Assembly: GCA_030586155.1 (NCBI GenBank) | Contig: CP130741.1 | Location: forward strand, 2,784,680 to 2,848,679 | Origin: Eubacteriaceae bacterium ES3 | Lineage (GTDB): Bacteria > Bacillota > Clostridia > Eubacteriales > Eubacteriaceae | Direction of reading: 5' to 3' | DNA length: 64,000 nt | In this document: positions 1-8,961 of the stretch, one piece after another | How positions within the stretch are numbered: position 1 is the first letter of the stretch | Layout: the number at the start of each line of letters is the position of its first letter | Position numbers and translations under genes: made by a program | The notes under the pieces: generated by a model | Databases searched by the model: none | What the model was told of the DNA's origin: nothing | Seen by the model: only the letters and a program-made list of their open reading frames with translations

Positions 1-2196
1 TTCTAACAACTGTTCAGGATTGGTTTTTAAAGCACCTGCAACCTCCAGCAACGTATCATCCATTTTTTCAACCAGGTTAACTGCATTGAAACCAGTCGCT
101 GCTTCAATTCGTCTTACGCCTGCCGCAACACCAGCTTCGCTGATTATTTTAAACATTCCGGCTTTGGCAGAATTTGTCATGTGGCATCCTCCACACAACT
201 CTGTACTGTAATCGCCAATTTTAACAACCCGGACAATTTCGCCGTACTTTTCGCCAAATAATGCTGTCGCACCCAAAGCTTTAGCCTTATCAATAGACGT
301 TTCAAATATTTCTACATCATAAGCTTCCAGAATTGCTTCATTAACGATTTCTTCAACCTGTCTGATTTCGTCATGGGTCATCGCCTGATAATGATTAAAG
401 TCAAAACGTAATCTTTCCGGTGATACAAAAGAACCCGCCTGTTCTACATGTTCTCCCAAAACCTTTCGTAATGCCCGGTGCATCATATGCGTGGAAGTAT
501 GGTTTCTTTCCACTGCTTTTCTGAGTTTTTTATTGACTTCCGTAATAACCGTATCACCAACTTTAAAACTTCCGGATTTAACAATCCCGAAATGCAGATG
601 TCGATTGAGGCTTCCCTTTTTACAATCAGTGATCTCAATTTCTCCACTGCCGCTCTGGATTAAACCTTTATCTCCGGTTTGTCCACCGCTTTCGGCATAA
701 AAAGAAGTTTCATCAAGGAGAAGGATCACTTCATCTCCGGTTTTTGCTTCATCAACCAACTCTTCCTTAACTACCAGACCAAGAATTTCGCCTTCGGTTG
801 TCAGATTATCGTAGCCAACAAAACGGCTTACGGCATCAGGACCTAAAGGATTAAAAGGATCATCAGCCCATACGGCATGGTCACTGTTGGCCCGGTCTTG
901 TCGAGCGCGGTCTCTCTGAGCCTGCATTGCAGCTTCATATTCGCTAAGTTCTACTATCAACCCTCTCTCTTCAACAATTTCTTTTGTCAGATCAATAGGG
1001 AAACCATATGTATCGTAAAGTTTAAAGGCACCAAAACCAGGAAAAACCGATTTTTCCATTGCTATTAATTCACCAATTTCCTTGTTTAATAGCGACAGTC
1101 CCTGATCGATGGTTTGCTTGAATTTCTCTTCTTCGATGGTAATCAGTTTCTTAATAAAAGACTCTTTTTCTTTAAGTTCCGGGTAGGCACCTTCAGAAAC
1201 CCGGATCGCTTCTTTCGCTACATCATACAGAAACAGCCCCTTGATACCCAATAATTTCCCGTGGCGAACCGCCCGTCGCAACAGTCGTCGCAAAACATAG
1301 CCACGACCTTCGTTGCCCGGCATAACCCCATCAGCAATCATAAAGGTAACACTTCTGATGTGGTCTGTGATGACGCGAATCGAAATATCATCTTCAGTAT
1401 TCTCGCCATATTTCACACCGGCTTTTTGACAGATATAGTTTAAAACATGACCAACGGTATCCACTTCAAAAATGGTTCCCACGCCCTGCATTATCGTGGC
1501 TAAACGCTCCAGACCCATACCGGTATCAATATTAGGGTTTTCCAGTGGATTATAGTTTCCTGCTTCATCTTTGTCAAACTGGGTAAAAACAAGGTTCCAG
1601 AACTCAATGTAGCGGTCGCACTCGCAGCCTACACCACAGTCGGGGCTGTCACAACCATATTCTTCACCGCGATCATAGTAGAGCTCTGAACAGGGACCAC
1701 AAGGTCCTAAACCATGCTCCCAGAAATTATCTTCCTTGCCCAGTCGAACAATGCGCTCAGCAGGAATTCCGACATCATTATGCCAGATATCATAAGCCTC
1801 ATCATCATCCAAATAAATTGAAATATGAATCTTTTCAGCTGGCATTTCCATCACCTGAGTACAGAATTCCCAGGCCCATGGAATGGCTTCCTTTTTAAAA
1901 TAATCGCCAAACGAAAAATTTCCGAGCATTTCAAAAAATGTCCCGTGTCGGGCTGTCTTGCCAACATTTTCGATGTCAGGTGTACGAATACATTTCTGAC
2001 AGGTAGTCACCCGATTTCTTGGTGGTACTTCATCACCGGTAAAATAGGGTTTCATTGGTGCCATTCCCGAATTGATTAAAAGCAGACTTTTATCGTTGAT
2101 TGGAACCAGGGGAAAGCTTTTGAGCCGCAAATGATCTTTCCCTTCAAAAAATTCCAAATACTTTTCTCTAATTTCATTAAGTCCTAATGGTTTCAT
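1..2196 (-). CDS. alaS: alanyl-tRNA synthetase (partial, 3' end outside window)
   Basis: Charges tRNA-Ala with alanine and edits mischarged Ser/Gly in the cytoplasm. Translation from the ATG at 2196 opens MKPLGLNEIREKYLEFFEGK, with the class II core after it (RHGTFFEMLGNFSFGDYFKK, WEHGLGPCGPCSE). The editing domain follows, with zinc-site motifs HTSTH near residue 570 and CGGCH near residue 670. About 732 codons lie in the window; the usual length is near 880, so the C-terminal part (rest of the DHHA1 region) is missing at the left edge. The gene is preceded by a T-box leader, so expression should respond to uncharged tRNA-Ala. Family assignment is secure. Confidence 0.97.
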   Translation of the reverse strand, partial: MKPLGLNEIREKYLEFFEGKDHLRLKSFPLVPINDKSLLLINSGMAPMKPYFTGDEVPPRNRVTTCQKCIRTPDIENVGKTARHGTFFEMLGNFSFGDYFKKEAIPWAWEFCTQVMEMPAEKIHISIYLDDDEAYDIWHNDVGIPAERIVRLGKEDNFWEHGLGPCGPCSELYYDRGEEYGCDSPDCGVGCECDRYIEFWNLVFTQFDKDEAGNYNPLENPNIDTGMGLERLATIMQGVGTIFEVDTVGHVLNYICQKAGVKYGENTEDDISIRVITDHIRSVTFMIADGVMPGNEGRGYVLRRLLRRAVRHGKLLGIKGLFLYDVAKEAIRVSEGAYPELKEKESFIKKLITIEEEKFKQTIDQGLSLLNKEIGELIAMEKSVFPGFGAFKLYDTYGFPIDLTKEIVEERGLIVELSEYEAAMQAQRDRARQDRANSDHAVWADDPFNPLGPDAVSRFVGYDNLTTEGEILGLVVKEELVDEAKTGDEVILLLDETSFYAESGGQTGDKGLIQSGSGEIEITDCKKGSLNRHLHFGIVKSGSFKVGDTVITEVNKKLRKAVERNHTSTHMMHRALRKVLGEHVEQAGSFVSPERLRFDFNHYQAMTHDEIRQVEEIVNEAILEAYDVEIFETSIDKAKALGATALFGEKYGEIVRVVKIGDYSTELCGGCHMTNSAKAGMFKIISEAGVAAGVRRIEAATGFNAVNLVEKMDDTLLEVAGALKTNPEQLLE

Positions 2197-2249
2197 TCTT
2201 TCTCCTTTATTCTTACATTATGTCAGAAGCTGACATTTTCATACAAACA

Positions 2250-2510
2250 AAAAAAGCCCTGCATCACGCAAGGGACGGTTATTTTTCCGCGGTACCACCC
2301 AAATTAGCAGTGCTAAGCACTGCTCTCTTTTTTGGATAACGGTTTCCCGGCAAAAAATACTTAGTTCTTCTCTGCAGCTCGGGCGCGGCAACTAAAACAT
2401 ACTTATAAAAGAATTCCACCAGCTTCTTTCTCTCTGCAATAACCATTGTTTGAGTCTTCGCCTTCAACGCTTTTTATTAATTCACAAACTTGATTATATT
2501 CATAAAACTT
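2250..2510 (-). promoter_or_regulatory. T-box leader of alaS
   Basis: On the minus strand the leader contains the conserved T-box sequence AGGGTGGTACCGCGG (complement of 2286-2300). About 10 nt later comes a terminator hairpin with GC-rich arms (CCCTTGCG...GCAGGG, about 2256-2276) and a T-run. This layout is the classical antiterminator/terminator switch: uncharged tRNA pairs with the T-box bulge and allows readthrough into alaS. The specifier loop lies about 2400-2480, but I did not fix its codon. The 62-codon open frame across this stretch is not a gene. Confidence 0.93.
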
Positions 2511-2528
2511 TTAATTGTCAACCTCTAT

Positions 2529-3173
2529 TTAAGAATTAGCCAAAAGCTCAATCATTTGTGATTTAATCGAATATTTAATCGTTAATTTGCTACTTTTAAA
2601 ATCATTGACATGACCACCGATTGTTTTATCATCTGAAATATAATGAAAATGCCAACCAACAACATTTCGGCCTTTTGCCGATAGCGGACAGCGAATTCCT
2701 ATCATCGTCCCCTTCTGCCTTTTTAGTTTAACAACTTTCTGTTTTGAAACAATTTCTGAAAGACTTTGGTATGGCTTCTCCTGAGGCCAGACACTGTGGA
2801 GGATTAAATCAGGAAAGTCTCCTCGCAGAACAGCCAGAACGATCGGATCATCACCAGCAATCGCCTGATCCAATGCCTGGCCACACTCTTTCATCCCAGG
2901 CAAAGACTTGAGAACTATATTTTCTGATACTTCCAGAAATCCCATCACTGCAAAAGGAATCTTTTTTTGATTATTAATTGCTTTTATGAAACAATCTCCA
3001 TCAGCCTGATAAACTTGACCGTCAATCAGCATTAATTCACCATCCAGTCCATTAAAAGTTCCAAGCCCGGTATCACCAAACTTTTTTAATCTTTCAATAG
3101 TCAGTTTCCCATCATAGCCTTTGTTGGTAAATGCTTCTAATGTAGAAAATTGATACAAAACGTTCTGATCCAT
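2529..3173 (-). CDS. budA: alpha-acetolactate decarboxylase
   Basis: Converts 2-acetolactate to acetoin and CO2, the committing step of acetoin/butanediol formation. Acetoin is a neutral overflow product, and the enzyme also drains surplus acetolactate from branched-chain amino acid synthesis. The 214-residue length is normal for the family. The zinc site is visible as GWHFHYISDDKTIGGH, with H175, H177 and H188 as expected ligands, and an Arg-containing GIRCP segment precedes it. No acetolactate synthase or butanediol dehydrogenase lies beside it, so it appears to be monocistronic between iscU and the alaS leader. No secretion signal is present. Confidence 0.92.
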   Translation of the reverse strand: MDQNVLYQFSTLEAFTNKGYDGKLTIERLKKFGDTGLGTFNGLDGELMLIDGQVYQADGDCFIKAINNQKKIPFAVMGFLEVSENIVLKSLPGMKECGQALDQAIAGDDPIVLAVLRGDFPDLILHSVWPQEKPYQSLSEIVSKQKVVKLKRQKGTMIGIRCPLSAKGRNVVGWHFHYISDDKTIGGHVNDFKSSKLTIKYSIKSQMIELLANS

Positions 3174-3271
3174 TTCGCCTCCAATTTCACATCAATTTTT
3201 GATGTTTATTACCGATAATATTATAAAAAAGCCTTTAATTGCAGACTATGACTCCAATTAAAGGCTTTTAA

Positions 3272-3649
3272 TTATTCCGTGATACTTTTTTTATAATCTT
3301 CGATAGCAGCCTGAATCGCTTCAGCAGCCAGCACCGAGCAATGGATTTTTTCGTTAGGGAGTCCGCCCAGGGCTTCAACTACTTCTGAATTCTTTAGTTT
3401 TGCAGCTTCTTCAATATTCATCCCGATAATCATGTCCGTGGCCATACTGCTACTGGCTATAGCCGCTCCACACCCAAATGTTTTAAAAGATGCGTCCTGA
3501 ATGATTCCCTCATCATCAATCTGCAGGAATATCTTCATGATATCACCACAAGCCGGGCTACCTACTTGTCCCACTCCATTTGCCTGTTCTAATTCACCAA
3601 CATGTTTGGGGTTCTGAAAGTTCTCCATTACTTTATCTGTATAATCCAT
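3272..3649 (-). CDS. iscU: Fe-S cluster scaffold protein IscU/NifU-N type
   Basis: Scaffold on which Fe-S clusters are assembled from cysteine-desulfurase sulfur before transfer to apoproteins. At 125 residues it is the U-type scaffold domain alone, without the NifU C-terminal domains. The three cluster-ligand cysteines are present: C34 (SPACGD), C60 (FGCGAA) and C104 (IHCSVL), with the Asp after C34. It lies 20 bp downstream of the desulfurase and is the last gene of the iscR-iscS-iscU operon. Clostridial genomes often call this pair nifS/nifU; no nitrogenase genes are nearby, so housekeeping use is more likely. Confidence 0.95.
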   Translation of the reverse strand: MDYTDKVMENFQNPKHVGELEQANGVGQVGSPACGDIMKIFLQIDDEGIIQDASFKTFGCGAAIASSSMATDMIIGMNIEEAAKLKNSEVVEALGGLPNEKIHCSVLAAEAIQAAIEDYKKSITE

Positions 3650-3669
3650 TTTTATCTCCTTTTCTAACC

Positions 3670-4875
3670 TTAATGATGGTGGCCGGCATTCTCAAATACG
3701 GCATCATCAATAGGACAATTCACATCGATTGGCGACATCTTTCGAAGTCTTTCAATAATAACAACCAGCTGTTCAATCACATATTCAATATCTGCTTCTG
3801 TGGTGTGCTTTCCAATGCTAAGTCTTAATGACCCATGGGCTACACCAGCTGGCAAACCAATGGCCAACAGAACATGGGAAGGATCCAGCGATCCCGATGT
3901 ACAAGCCGAGCCACTTGAAGCTGCAATACCTGCCAGATCAAGACTTAATAAAATCGATTCACCTTCAATATAGTCAAAACAGAAATTCACATTACCTGGT
4001 AGTCGCTTTGTCGGATGACCATTTAACCGAACTTGAGGTATTTTATCCATCACGCCAGCAATCAATAAGTCTCTGAGTTTCTTTTCATGATTGCTATTAG
4101 CTTCCAAATCTGCGACAGCCAGTTCTGCAGCCTTTCCGAAAGCCGCTATACCCGCGGTGTTTTCAGTCCCGGCTCTTTTTTTACGCTCCTGGGCACCTCC
4201 ATGAATCAGATTTTCAATCAGGACACCTTTTCTGATAAAAAGTGCTCCCATTCCTTTAGGACCGTAAATTTTATGTGCCGACAGCGACAAAAGATCAACA
4301 TTGAGCTCCTTGACATCAATTGGCACATTACCAAAAGCCTGTACGGCATCAGTATGAAAAATAATTCCCTTTTCCTTTACAATCTCGCCTATTTCTTTAA
4401 TTGGTTCAATTGTACCAATTTCGTTATTAGCAAACATAATCGAAACCAGAATAGTATCTTTGCGAATAGCCTGTTTTAGATCTTCTAAAGAAATTAGACC
4501 AAATTCATCAACAGGTAGATAGGTCACATCAAACCCCTCTTTTTCGAGATATTCACAAGTATGTAAAATTGCATGATGTTCTATTTGAGTTGTAATGATG
4601 TGGTTTCCTTTAGCACGATTCTTCATGGCTACGCCTTTAATAGCCCAATTATCCGCTTCTGATCCGCTACCAGTGAAATAAATTTCACGAATATCTGCAT
4701 TAATAGCTTTAGCCAGTTGTTCTCTGGCAGCTTCCACGTACTTTTTCACACGCCGCCCTTCTTGGTATATTGATGAAGGATTTCCGTATTCTTCAGTTAA
4801 TACCTTAGACATGACCTCAAATACCTGGGGATCAACAGGTGTGGTTGCCGCATGATCTAAATAAATTCTTTTCAT
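3670..4875 (-). CDS. iscS: cysteine desulfurase (IscS/NifS)
   Basis: PLP enzyme that turns cysteine into alanine and a protein-bound persulfide, supplying sulfur to IscU. Visible features are the N-terminal YLDHAATTPVD, the PLP-lysine segment SLSAHKIYGPKG, and the catalytic-Cys loop GSACTSGSLDPSHVL near residue 325. The start is placed at the ATG reading MKRIYLDHAA because AAGAGG sits 6 nt upstream. The ATG six codons earlier would lie inside iscR and lacks a good ribosome site. The stop of iscR is 1 nt away, so the two are translationally close. The C-terminus is histidine-rich (AGHHH). Confidence 0.96.
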   Translation of the reverse strand: MKRIYLDHAATTPVDPQVFEVMSKVLTEEYGNPSSIYQEGRRVKKYVEAAREQLAKAINADIREIYFTGSGSEADNWAIKGVAMKNRAKGNHIITTQIEHHAILHTCEYLEKEGFDVTYLPVDEFGLISLEDLKQAIRKDTILVSIMFANNEIGTIEPIKEIGEIVKEKGIIFHTDAVQAFGNVPIDVKELNVDLLSLSAHKIYGPKGMGALFIRKGVLIENLIHGGAQERKKRAGTENTAGIAAFGKAAELAVADLEANSNHEKKLRDLLIAGVMDKIPQVRLNGHPTKRLPGNVNFCFDYIEGESILLSLDLAGIAASSGSACTSGSLDPSHVLLAIGLPAGVAHGSLRLSIGKHTTEADIEYVIEQLVVIIERLRKMSPIDVNCPIDDAVFENAGHHH

Positions 4876-4876
4876 T

Positions 4877-5284
4877 TTACGCCTCTTTTCCATCCAGTAA
4901 ATCTTGTAAAGTCCGATTATCGATAACCTGACTGATACTAGCCATAACGTCTGTCCACAATCCTCTGGTTAGACACTCAGCTGACTTCTCACAATTATAT
5001 CCGGCGATGCAATCTGCCAGCTCAATCGGACCTTCCAGCGCTCTAATAATATCGCCAATGATAATTTCATCCGGATCACGCGACAAGATGTAGCCACCTC
5101 TCGCTCCGCGAATACTTTTAACCAGACCAGCTCTTTTTAAAGCCGAGAACAGTTGCTCCATATATGAGTCAGAAAAACTCTGTTTTTCTGCTATTTCCTT
5201 AATAGATATCGGACCTTTCCCATAGTGCAGTGACAATTCAACCATAGCCAGCACTCCATATCGTCCTTTTGTAGATAATTTCAA
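4877..5284 (-). CDS. iscR: Rrf2-family regulator, IscR-like
   Basis: Winged-helix repressor of the Rrf2 family that probably senses Fe-S status and controls the isc operon it heads. The start is most likely a TTG codon reading (M)KLSTKGRYG, because AGGAGG stands 6 nt upstream. The ATG at 5308 would place that ribosome site inside the coding region. The family signature KLSTKGRYGVLAMVEL is followed by the winged-helix segment RGARGGYIL. A three-cysteine cluster (DCIAGYNCEKSAEC) matches the cluster-ligand region of IscR-type members. A 25-bp palindrome overlaps its promoter, which suggests autoregulation. Confidence 0.92.
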   Translation of the reverse strand: MKLSTKGRYGVLAMVELSLHYGKGPISIKEIAEKQSFSDSYMEQLFSALKRAGLVKSIRGARGGYILSRDPDEIIIGDIIRALEGPIELADCIAGYNCEKSAECLTRGLWTDVMASISQVIDNRTLQDLLDGKEA

Positions 5285-5300
5285 AATAAGCCTCCTATTC

Positions 5301-5338
5301 AAATCCAAGTATTCCGCTTGGATTTAATAGTATTATAT
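5301..5338 (-). promoter_or_regulatory. iscR promoter -10 with palindromic operator
   Basis: A perfect inverted repeat with 9-bp arms (AAATCCAAG, 7-nt spacer, CTTGGATTT) occupies 5301-5325. It lies immediately downstream of a TATAATACT -10 element (complement of 5330-5338) and upstream of the iscR ribosome site. Position and symmetry suit a dimeric repressor blocking initiation, most simply IscR itself. The half-site does not look like the E. coli IscR type 1 or type 2 consensus. Confidence 0.7.
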
Positions 5339-5374
5339 CACGCTCAAAAAAAAATGCAACAAAAAAAAATAAAA

Positions 5375-5412
5375 CCTGTGACAAAGTTCATTTTCAATGA
5401 CTTTGTTACAGG
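5375..5412. terminator. terminator hairpin after the ispH-rpsA gene
   Basis: Inverted repeat CCTGTGACAAAG (5375-5386) with CTTTGTTACAGG (5401-5412), one mismatch, flanked by A-runs on the left and CTTTTTC on the right. It can therefore terminate in either direction. It separates the iscR operon promoter from the 3' end of the ispH fusion gene. Confidence 0.75.
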
Positions 5413-5501
5413 CTTTTTCTGAATCTTAAAGTTTGTTTTATCAGATCATCAAACTACTGCTATTTTGTAGTTCACCTGAAATACAAACTCTTCAGACCAT
5501 C

Positions 5502-7715
5502 TTATTCTTCGTTATCGTCAAACAATCCACTAAACATATCACCGAATGAATCACCCAGTGTTACGCCAGCATTTTCTTCGTATACAGTAGTATTACGGTT
5601 TTCATTCCCCTGTGGTCGCGGTTTACGAGCTCTTGGTGCAGAACTTGAACTTCTTTCACGTTCGCCACGGTTGCTGCTCTGTTCTCTTCTAGGAGCCGGA
5701 CGTTCCGGAGCTTCTTCTGTCGCTTTTTTACTTAAACTGATTTTTTCTTTTTCTTCATTGATACCAATGATTTTAACCTTCAGCGTTTCACCAACACTTA
5801 ATACTGAAGCAACCGATTCAACACGGCTGTAGCTGATTTCAGAAATATGAATCAGACCTTCTACACCTGGAATAATTCGAGCGAAAGCACCAAAATCAAG
5901 GATATTAGTGATGGTAACTTCTACTTCATCATCAACTTTATACTCACTGATAAATGCATCCCATGGTCGTGGCATTAAAACTTTTACGCTTAATTTGATT
6001 TTTTTGTCTTCATCGTTCTTGCCAATAACTTTGGCTTCGATTTCCTGACCTTTTTCAACAGCGTCTTTAGGATCGCCAATTTTTTCCCATGTCAGATCTG
6101 AACGGTGAACGAATCCATCAATACCATCAAGATCAACAAAAATTCCAAAACTAGTAATAGTTTTTACAGTACCTTTTACGATATCATCAACATTCAATTC
6201 ATCAAATCGTTTGTCCTTGACCTGTTTAGCCTGTTCACGTCTTTCTTTAATATCTTTTTCAAGAATTACTTTCTGCGAAAGAATCGCACGACGACGTTTT
6301 GGATTATAGTCAATGATTAAGCCTTTGACTTTTTCACCAATCAGCGTTTTTAGATCTTTAACGTAACGAACATGATATTGTGAAGCCGGCATATAGATAT
6401 CAGTAAATCCAATATCCACAATCAGGCCATTTCCTGAAATATCTTTTACTGTTCCTTCCAGAACTGTTTTATTTTCAAAAGCATCACGCAGCTGATCCTG
6501 AATCAGTCGATTATCATACTTGATTTTTGAAAGTTTAACATTTCCAGAACCTTCATTCAAATCAGTAACGATGCACCAAATCTTATCATTCATTTTTACA
6601 AGTTCTGATAAAGATTCTTCACTTTTCCAGGTAAAATCGCTTTTCTTGATGACTCCGTCCGCTTTGTATCCGATGTTTAAAATAACTTCATCTTCATCAA
6701 TATGAATAACTTCACCTTCTACTGCTGCACCACGTCGAATTGTCTTTAATGACTCTTCTATTTCGGCAGCAAAATCAAAGTTAGCATCATCATACTCGTC
6801 TTTGACAGCCTCACCAGCTTCCACTTCTACCTCTGCATTCGTAACTTCTTCGACTGCATTTTCTTCAGCAAATTTGTTTTGCTCTTCCATACCTTCCAAT
6901 ACCTCCTTAACGATCCAATCCGGTGTTGATGCGCCTGCCGTTATGCCTATTCTCTGATACTGCATAACCTCATTCATATCTAAATCCCGGATGGTTTCTA
7001 TATGACAAGTTTTTTCGCAGAAGGATTTACAGATATCAAACAGTTTTTGGGTATTTGAACTGTGATATCCTCCAACTACGATCATATATTCTACTTCCTC
7101 TGCAGTGTTTTTCGCAGCTGCCTGTCGTTCAGCTGTGGCACTACAAATAGTATTAAATATAACTATTTCACGGGCTTTTGGAGCTACTGTTTCACAAATT
7201 TCTGTGAATTTAGCTTCCACAATAGTGGTTTGAGCCACAATACATATTTTATCATAGTTTTCAAACTTTTCCAACTCATTTATTTTATTAATTATTAAAG
7301 CTTGCTCTTCACACCAGCCGTTGGCGCCAATGACTTCCGGATGATTTTTATCGCCGACAATCAGAATTTGATAGCCAAGACGGTGATACTCTTCAACCTT
7401 TTTCTGAACCGCCCGAACATATGGGCAAGTTGCATTAACAATTGTCAGCCCCTTTTTTTCGAGTCTTTCTATTATCTGTTTACTAACTCCATGAGATCTT
7501 AAAATCACATAACCTTCAGATAACGATTCGATTTTATCTTCAGAAATAATTTCGACGCCTTTTTTTTTAAGTCTTTCAATTTCCTGTTTATTGTGACTGA
7601 CCGGTCCCAGCGAATATATTTTTTGATCATTTTCCTGAAGAGTTTCCATAACCAACTTCATTGCATTTTTAATTCCAAAACAATATCCTGATTTCTCTGA
7701 AACAATTATTTCCAT
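5502..7715 (-). CDS. ispH: HMBPP reductase fused to S1 RNA-binding domains (IspH-RpsA)
   Basis: The N-terminal ~280 residues are IspH (LytB), the [4Fe-4S] enzyme making IPP/DMAPP in the last step of the MEP pathway. Cluster cysteines are seen in SGYCFGIK (C12), NATCPYV (near 96) and TICSATAERQ (near 190). After an acidic linker (about 285-320) come four S1-type OB folds (about 330-400, 415-485, 500-570 and 590-655), as in ribosomal protein S1. A basic, disordered Arg/Ser/Pro tail follows. This fusion is known from several Clostridia and serves as the S1-like protein there. At 737 residues the length is as expected. plsC and cmk, common neighbours of ispH or rpsA, lie upstream in the operon. 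Confidence 0.96.
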   Translation of the reverse strand: MEIIVSEKSGYCFGIKNAMKLVMETLQENDQKIYSLGPVSHNKQEIERLKKKGVEIISEDKIESLSEGYVILRSHGVSKQIIERLEKKGLTIVNATCPYVRAVQKKVEEYHRLGYQILIVGDKNHPEVIGANGWCEEQALIINKINELEKFENYDKICIVAQTTIVEAKFTEICETVAPKAREIVIFNTICSATAERQAAAKNTAEEVEYMIVVGGYHSSNTQKLFDICKSFCEKTCHIETIRDLDMNEVMQYQRIGITAGASTPDWIVKEVLEGMEEQNKFAEENAVEEVTNAEVEVEAGEAVKDEYDDANFDFAAEIEESLKTIRRGAAVEGEVIHIDEDEVILNIGYKADGVIKKSDFTWKSEESLSELVKMNDKIWCIVTDLNEGSGNVKLSKIKYDNRLIQDQLRDAFENKTVLEGTVKDISGNGLIVDIGFTDIYMPASQYHVRYVKDLKTLIGEKVKGLIIDYNPKRRRAILSQKVILEKDIKERREQAKQVKDKRFDELNVDDIVKGTVKTITSFGIFVDLDGIDGFVHRSDLTWEKIGDPKDAVEKGQEIEAKVIGKNDEDKKIKLSVKVLMPRPWDAFISEYKVDDEVEVTITNILDFGAFARIIPGVEGLIHISEISYSRVESVASVLSVGETLKVKIIGINEEKEKISLSKKATEEAPERPAPRREQSSNRGERERSSSSAPRARKPRPQGNENRNTTVYEENAGVTLGDSFGDMFSGLFDDNEE

Positions 7716-7723
7716 CTTATATC

Positions 7724-8299
7724 CTACTTAAGTTCATAAACCTGATCCATAATTTCTTCACTTATTTTTTTTAATTCTTCTTCAGAATGTTTTTTCCCAT
7801 AGTATTCTGTCAGGTATATAGGTTCTCCTACAACAATTTCAATTTTCCGGCGAAATCCATACTTACCAACAATTCGAACGGGAATGATCGGCGACTTAGT
7901 TTTCAGTGCAAAAACCACAAATCCCGATGCCGGAGGAATCCTTTCCCCCTCCTTCACTCGGGTGCCTTCCGGAAAAATACCCAGCAATTCCTGTTCACGC
8001 AGAACCTTTAAGGAAGTCTTAATGGTTTCCATCCCTACATTTCCCCGATTAACCGGAAAGGCATACAGGTGCGTCAACAGCCATCTTAAAAAGGGGTTTT
8101 TAAACAACTCAGCTTTGGCCATAAAGTGAATATAACGTGGCGTTATAGACGCAATGACACACGGATCATATATACTCACATGATTAGGACATATTAGTGC
8201 GCTGCCTGTCTTGGGAATGTTTTCTTTCCCACGGATTTTAAAATTAAAAATCAACAAATTAATAAAATAAACGATAACCCGACAAATACTATAAATCAT
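7724..8299 (-). CDS. plsC: 1-acyl-sn-glycerol-3-phosphate acyltransferase
   Basis: Membrane-associated acyltransferase that makes phosphatidic acid from lysophosphatidic acid. The catalytic motif NHVSIYD (NHx4D type) lies near residue 38, and the substrate-binding FPEGTR lies near residue 113. A hydrophobic N-terminal segment (about 1-20) anchors it. The 191-residue length is typical of short PlsC proteins. It overlaps cmk by 4 nt upstream and ends 8 bp before ispH-rpsA, so the three are one transcript. Confidence 0.92.
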   Translation of the reverse strand: MIYSICRVIVYFINLLIFNFKIRGKENIPKTGSALICPNHVSIYDPCVIASITPRYIHFMAKAELFKNPFLRWLLTHLYAFPVNRGNVGMETIKTSLKVLREQELLGIFPEGTRVKEGERIPPASGFVVFALKTKSPIIPVRIVGKYGFRRKIEIVVGEPIYLTEYYGKKHSEEELKKISEEIMDQVYELK

Positions 8300-8949
8300 A
8301 AATCCGCTCCATCAATCACCTTACAGAGCATTGCAACCACTTCGTCAATACTATGACCAGTCGTATCTATTAAAACAGCATCCTCAACTTTGCAAAGAGG
8401 TGCAACTTCCCGATTTTTATCATTTTCATCACGGATTTCAATTTCTGTTTTTATCTGCTCCAGACTTTTCTCCATATCTTTACCAGTCATTTCCTTATGC
8501 CGGCGATTTGCCCGCTCTGTTACATCAGCATCAAGATAAAATTTAAACTGGGCATCAGGGAGTACTACCGACCCAATATCCCGACCATCCATTACAACTG
8601 ATGTCTTTTTTGCATAAGCCTGTTGCTGCTTTACCATGATATTTCGGACCGCTGATATTTTAGCCACATCTGATGTATGTCTTGATACCAAAGGAGTTCT
8701 AATCAATAAGGTAACATCCTCCCCATTACAAAACACCCGTTCTGCCTTGAATTCAATAACTGAATTCAAGGCAATGCGAATAATCTCTTCCTCATCTGAA
8801 AAACAGTCTCCCAATTCTTTCAGGACACAATGAGCAACACACCGATACATAGCTCCTGTATCCAAATAGGTGATTCCATAAACTTCAGCCAGTTTTTTGG
8901 CGATGGTACTTTTTCCCGCCCCTGCCGGGCCGTCAATGGCTATTTGCAT
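8296..8949 (-). CDS. cmk: cytidylate kinase
   Basis: Phosphorylates CMP/dCMP to the diphosphates in pyrimidine salvage and RNA turnover. The Walker A motif GPAGAGKST is at residues 7-15, YLDTGAMYR follows near 30, and MDGRDIGSVVLPDA gives the CMP-binding region. At 217 residues it matches the family. It overlaps plsC by 4 nt and lies 12 bp after the flavoprotein gene. The cmk-plsC-ispH/rpsA order is a well-known Clostridial arrangement. Confidence 0.96.
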   Translation of the reverse strand: MQIAIDGPAGAGKSTIAKKLAEVYGITYLDTGAMYRCVAHCVLKELGDCFSDEEEIIRIALNSVIEFKAERVFCNGEDVTLLIRTPLVSRHTSDVAKISAVRNIMVKQQQAYAKKTSVVMDGRDIGSVVLPDAQFKFYLDADVTERANRRHKEMTGKDMEKSLEQIKTEIEIRDENDKNREVAPLCKVEDAVLIDTTGHSIDEVVAMLCKVIDGADL

Positions 8950-8961
8950 TCTTTTCCTCCA

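Noticed and set aside
2279-2467. 62-codon open frame upstream of alaS
   Set aside because: It lies inside the T-box leader, whose conserved RNA elements explain the sequence; it has no supporting ribosome site.
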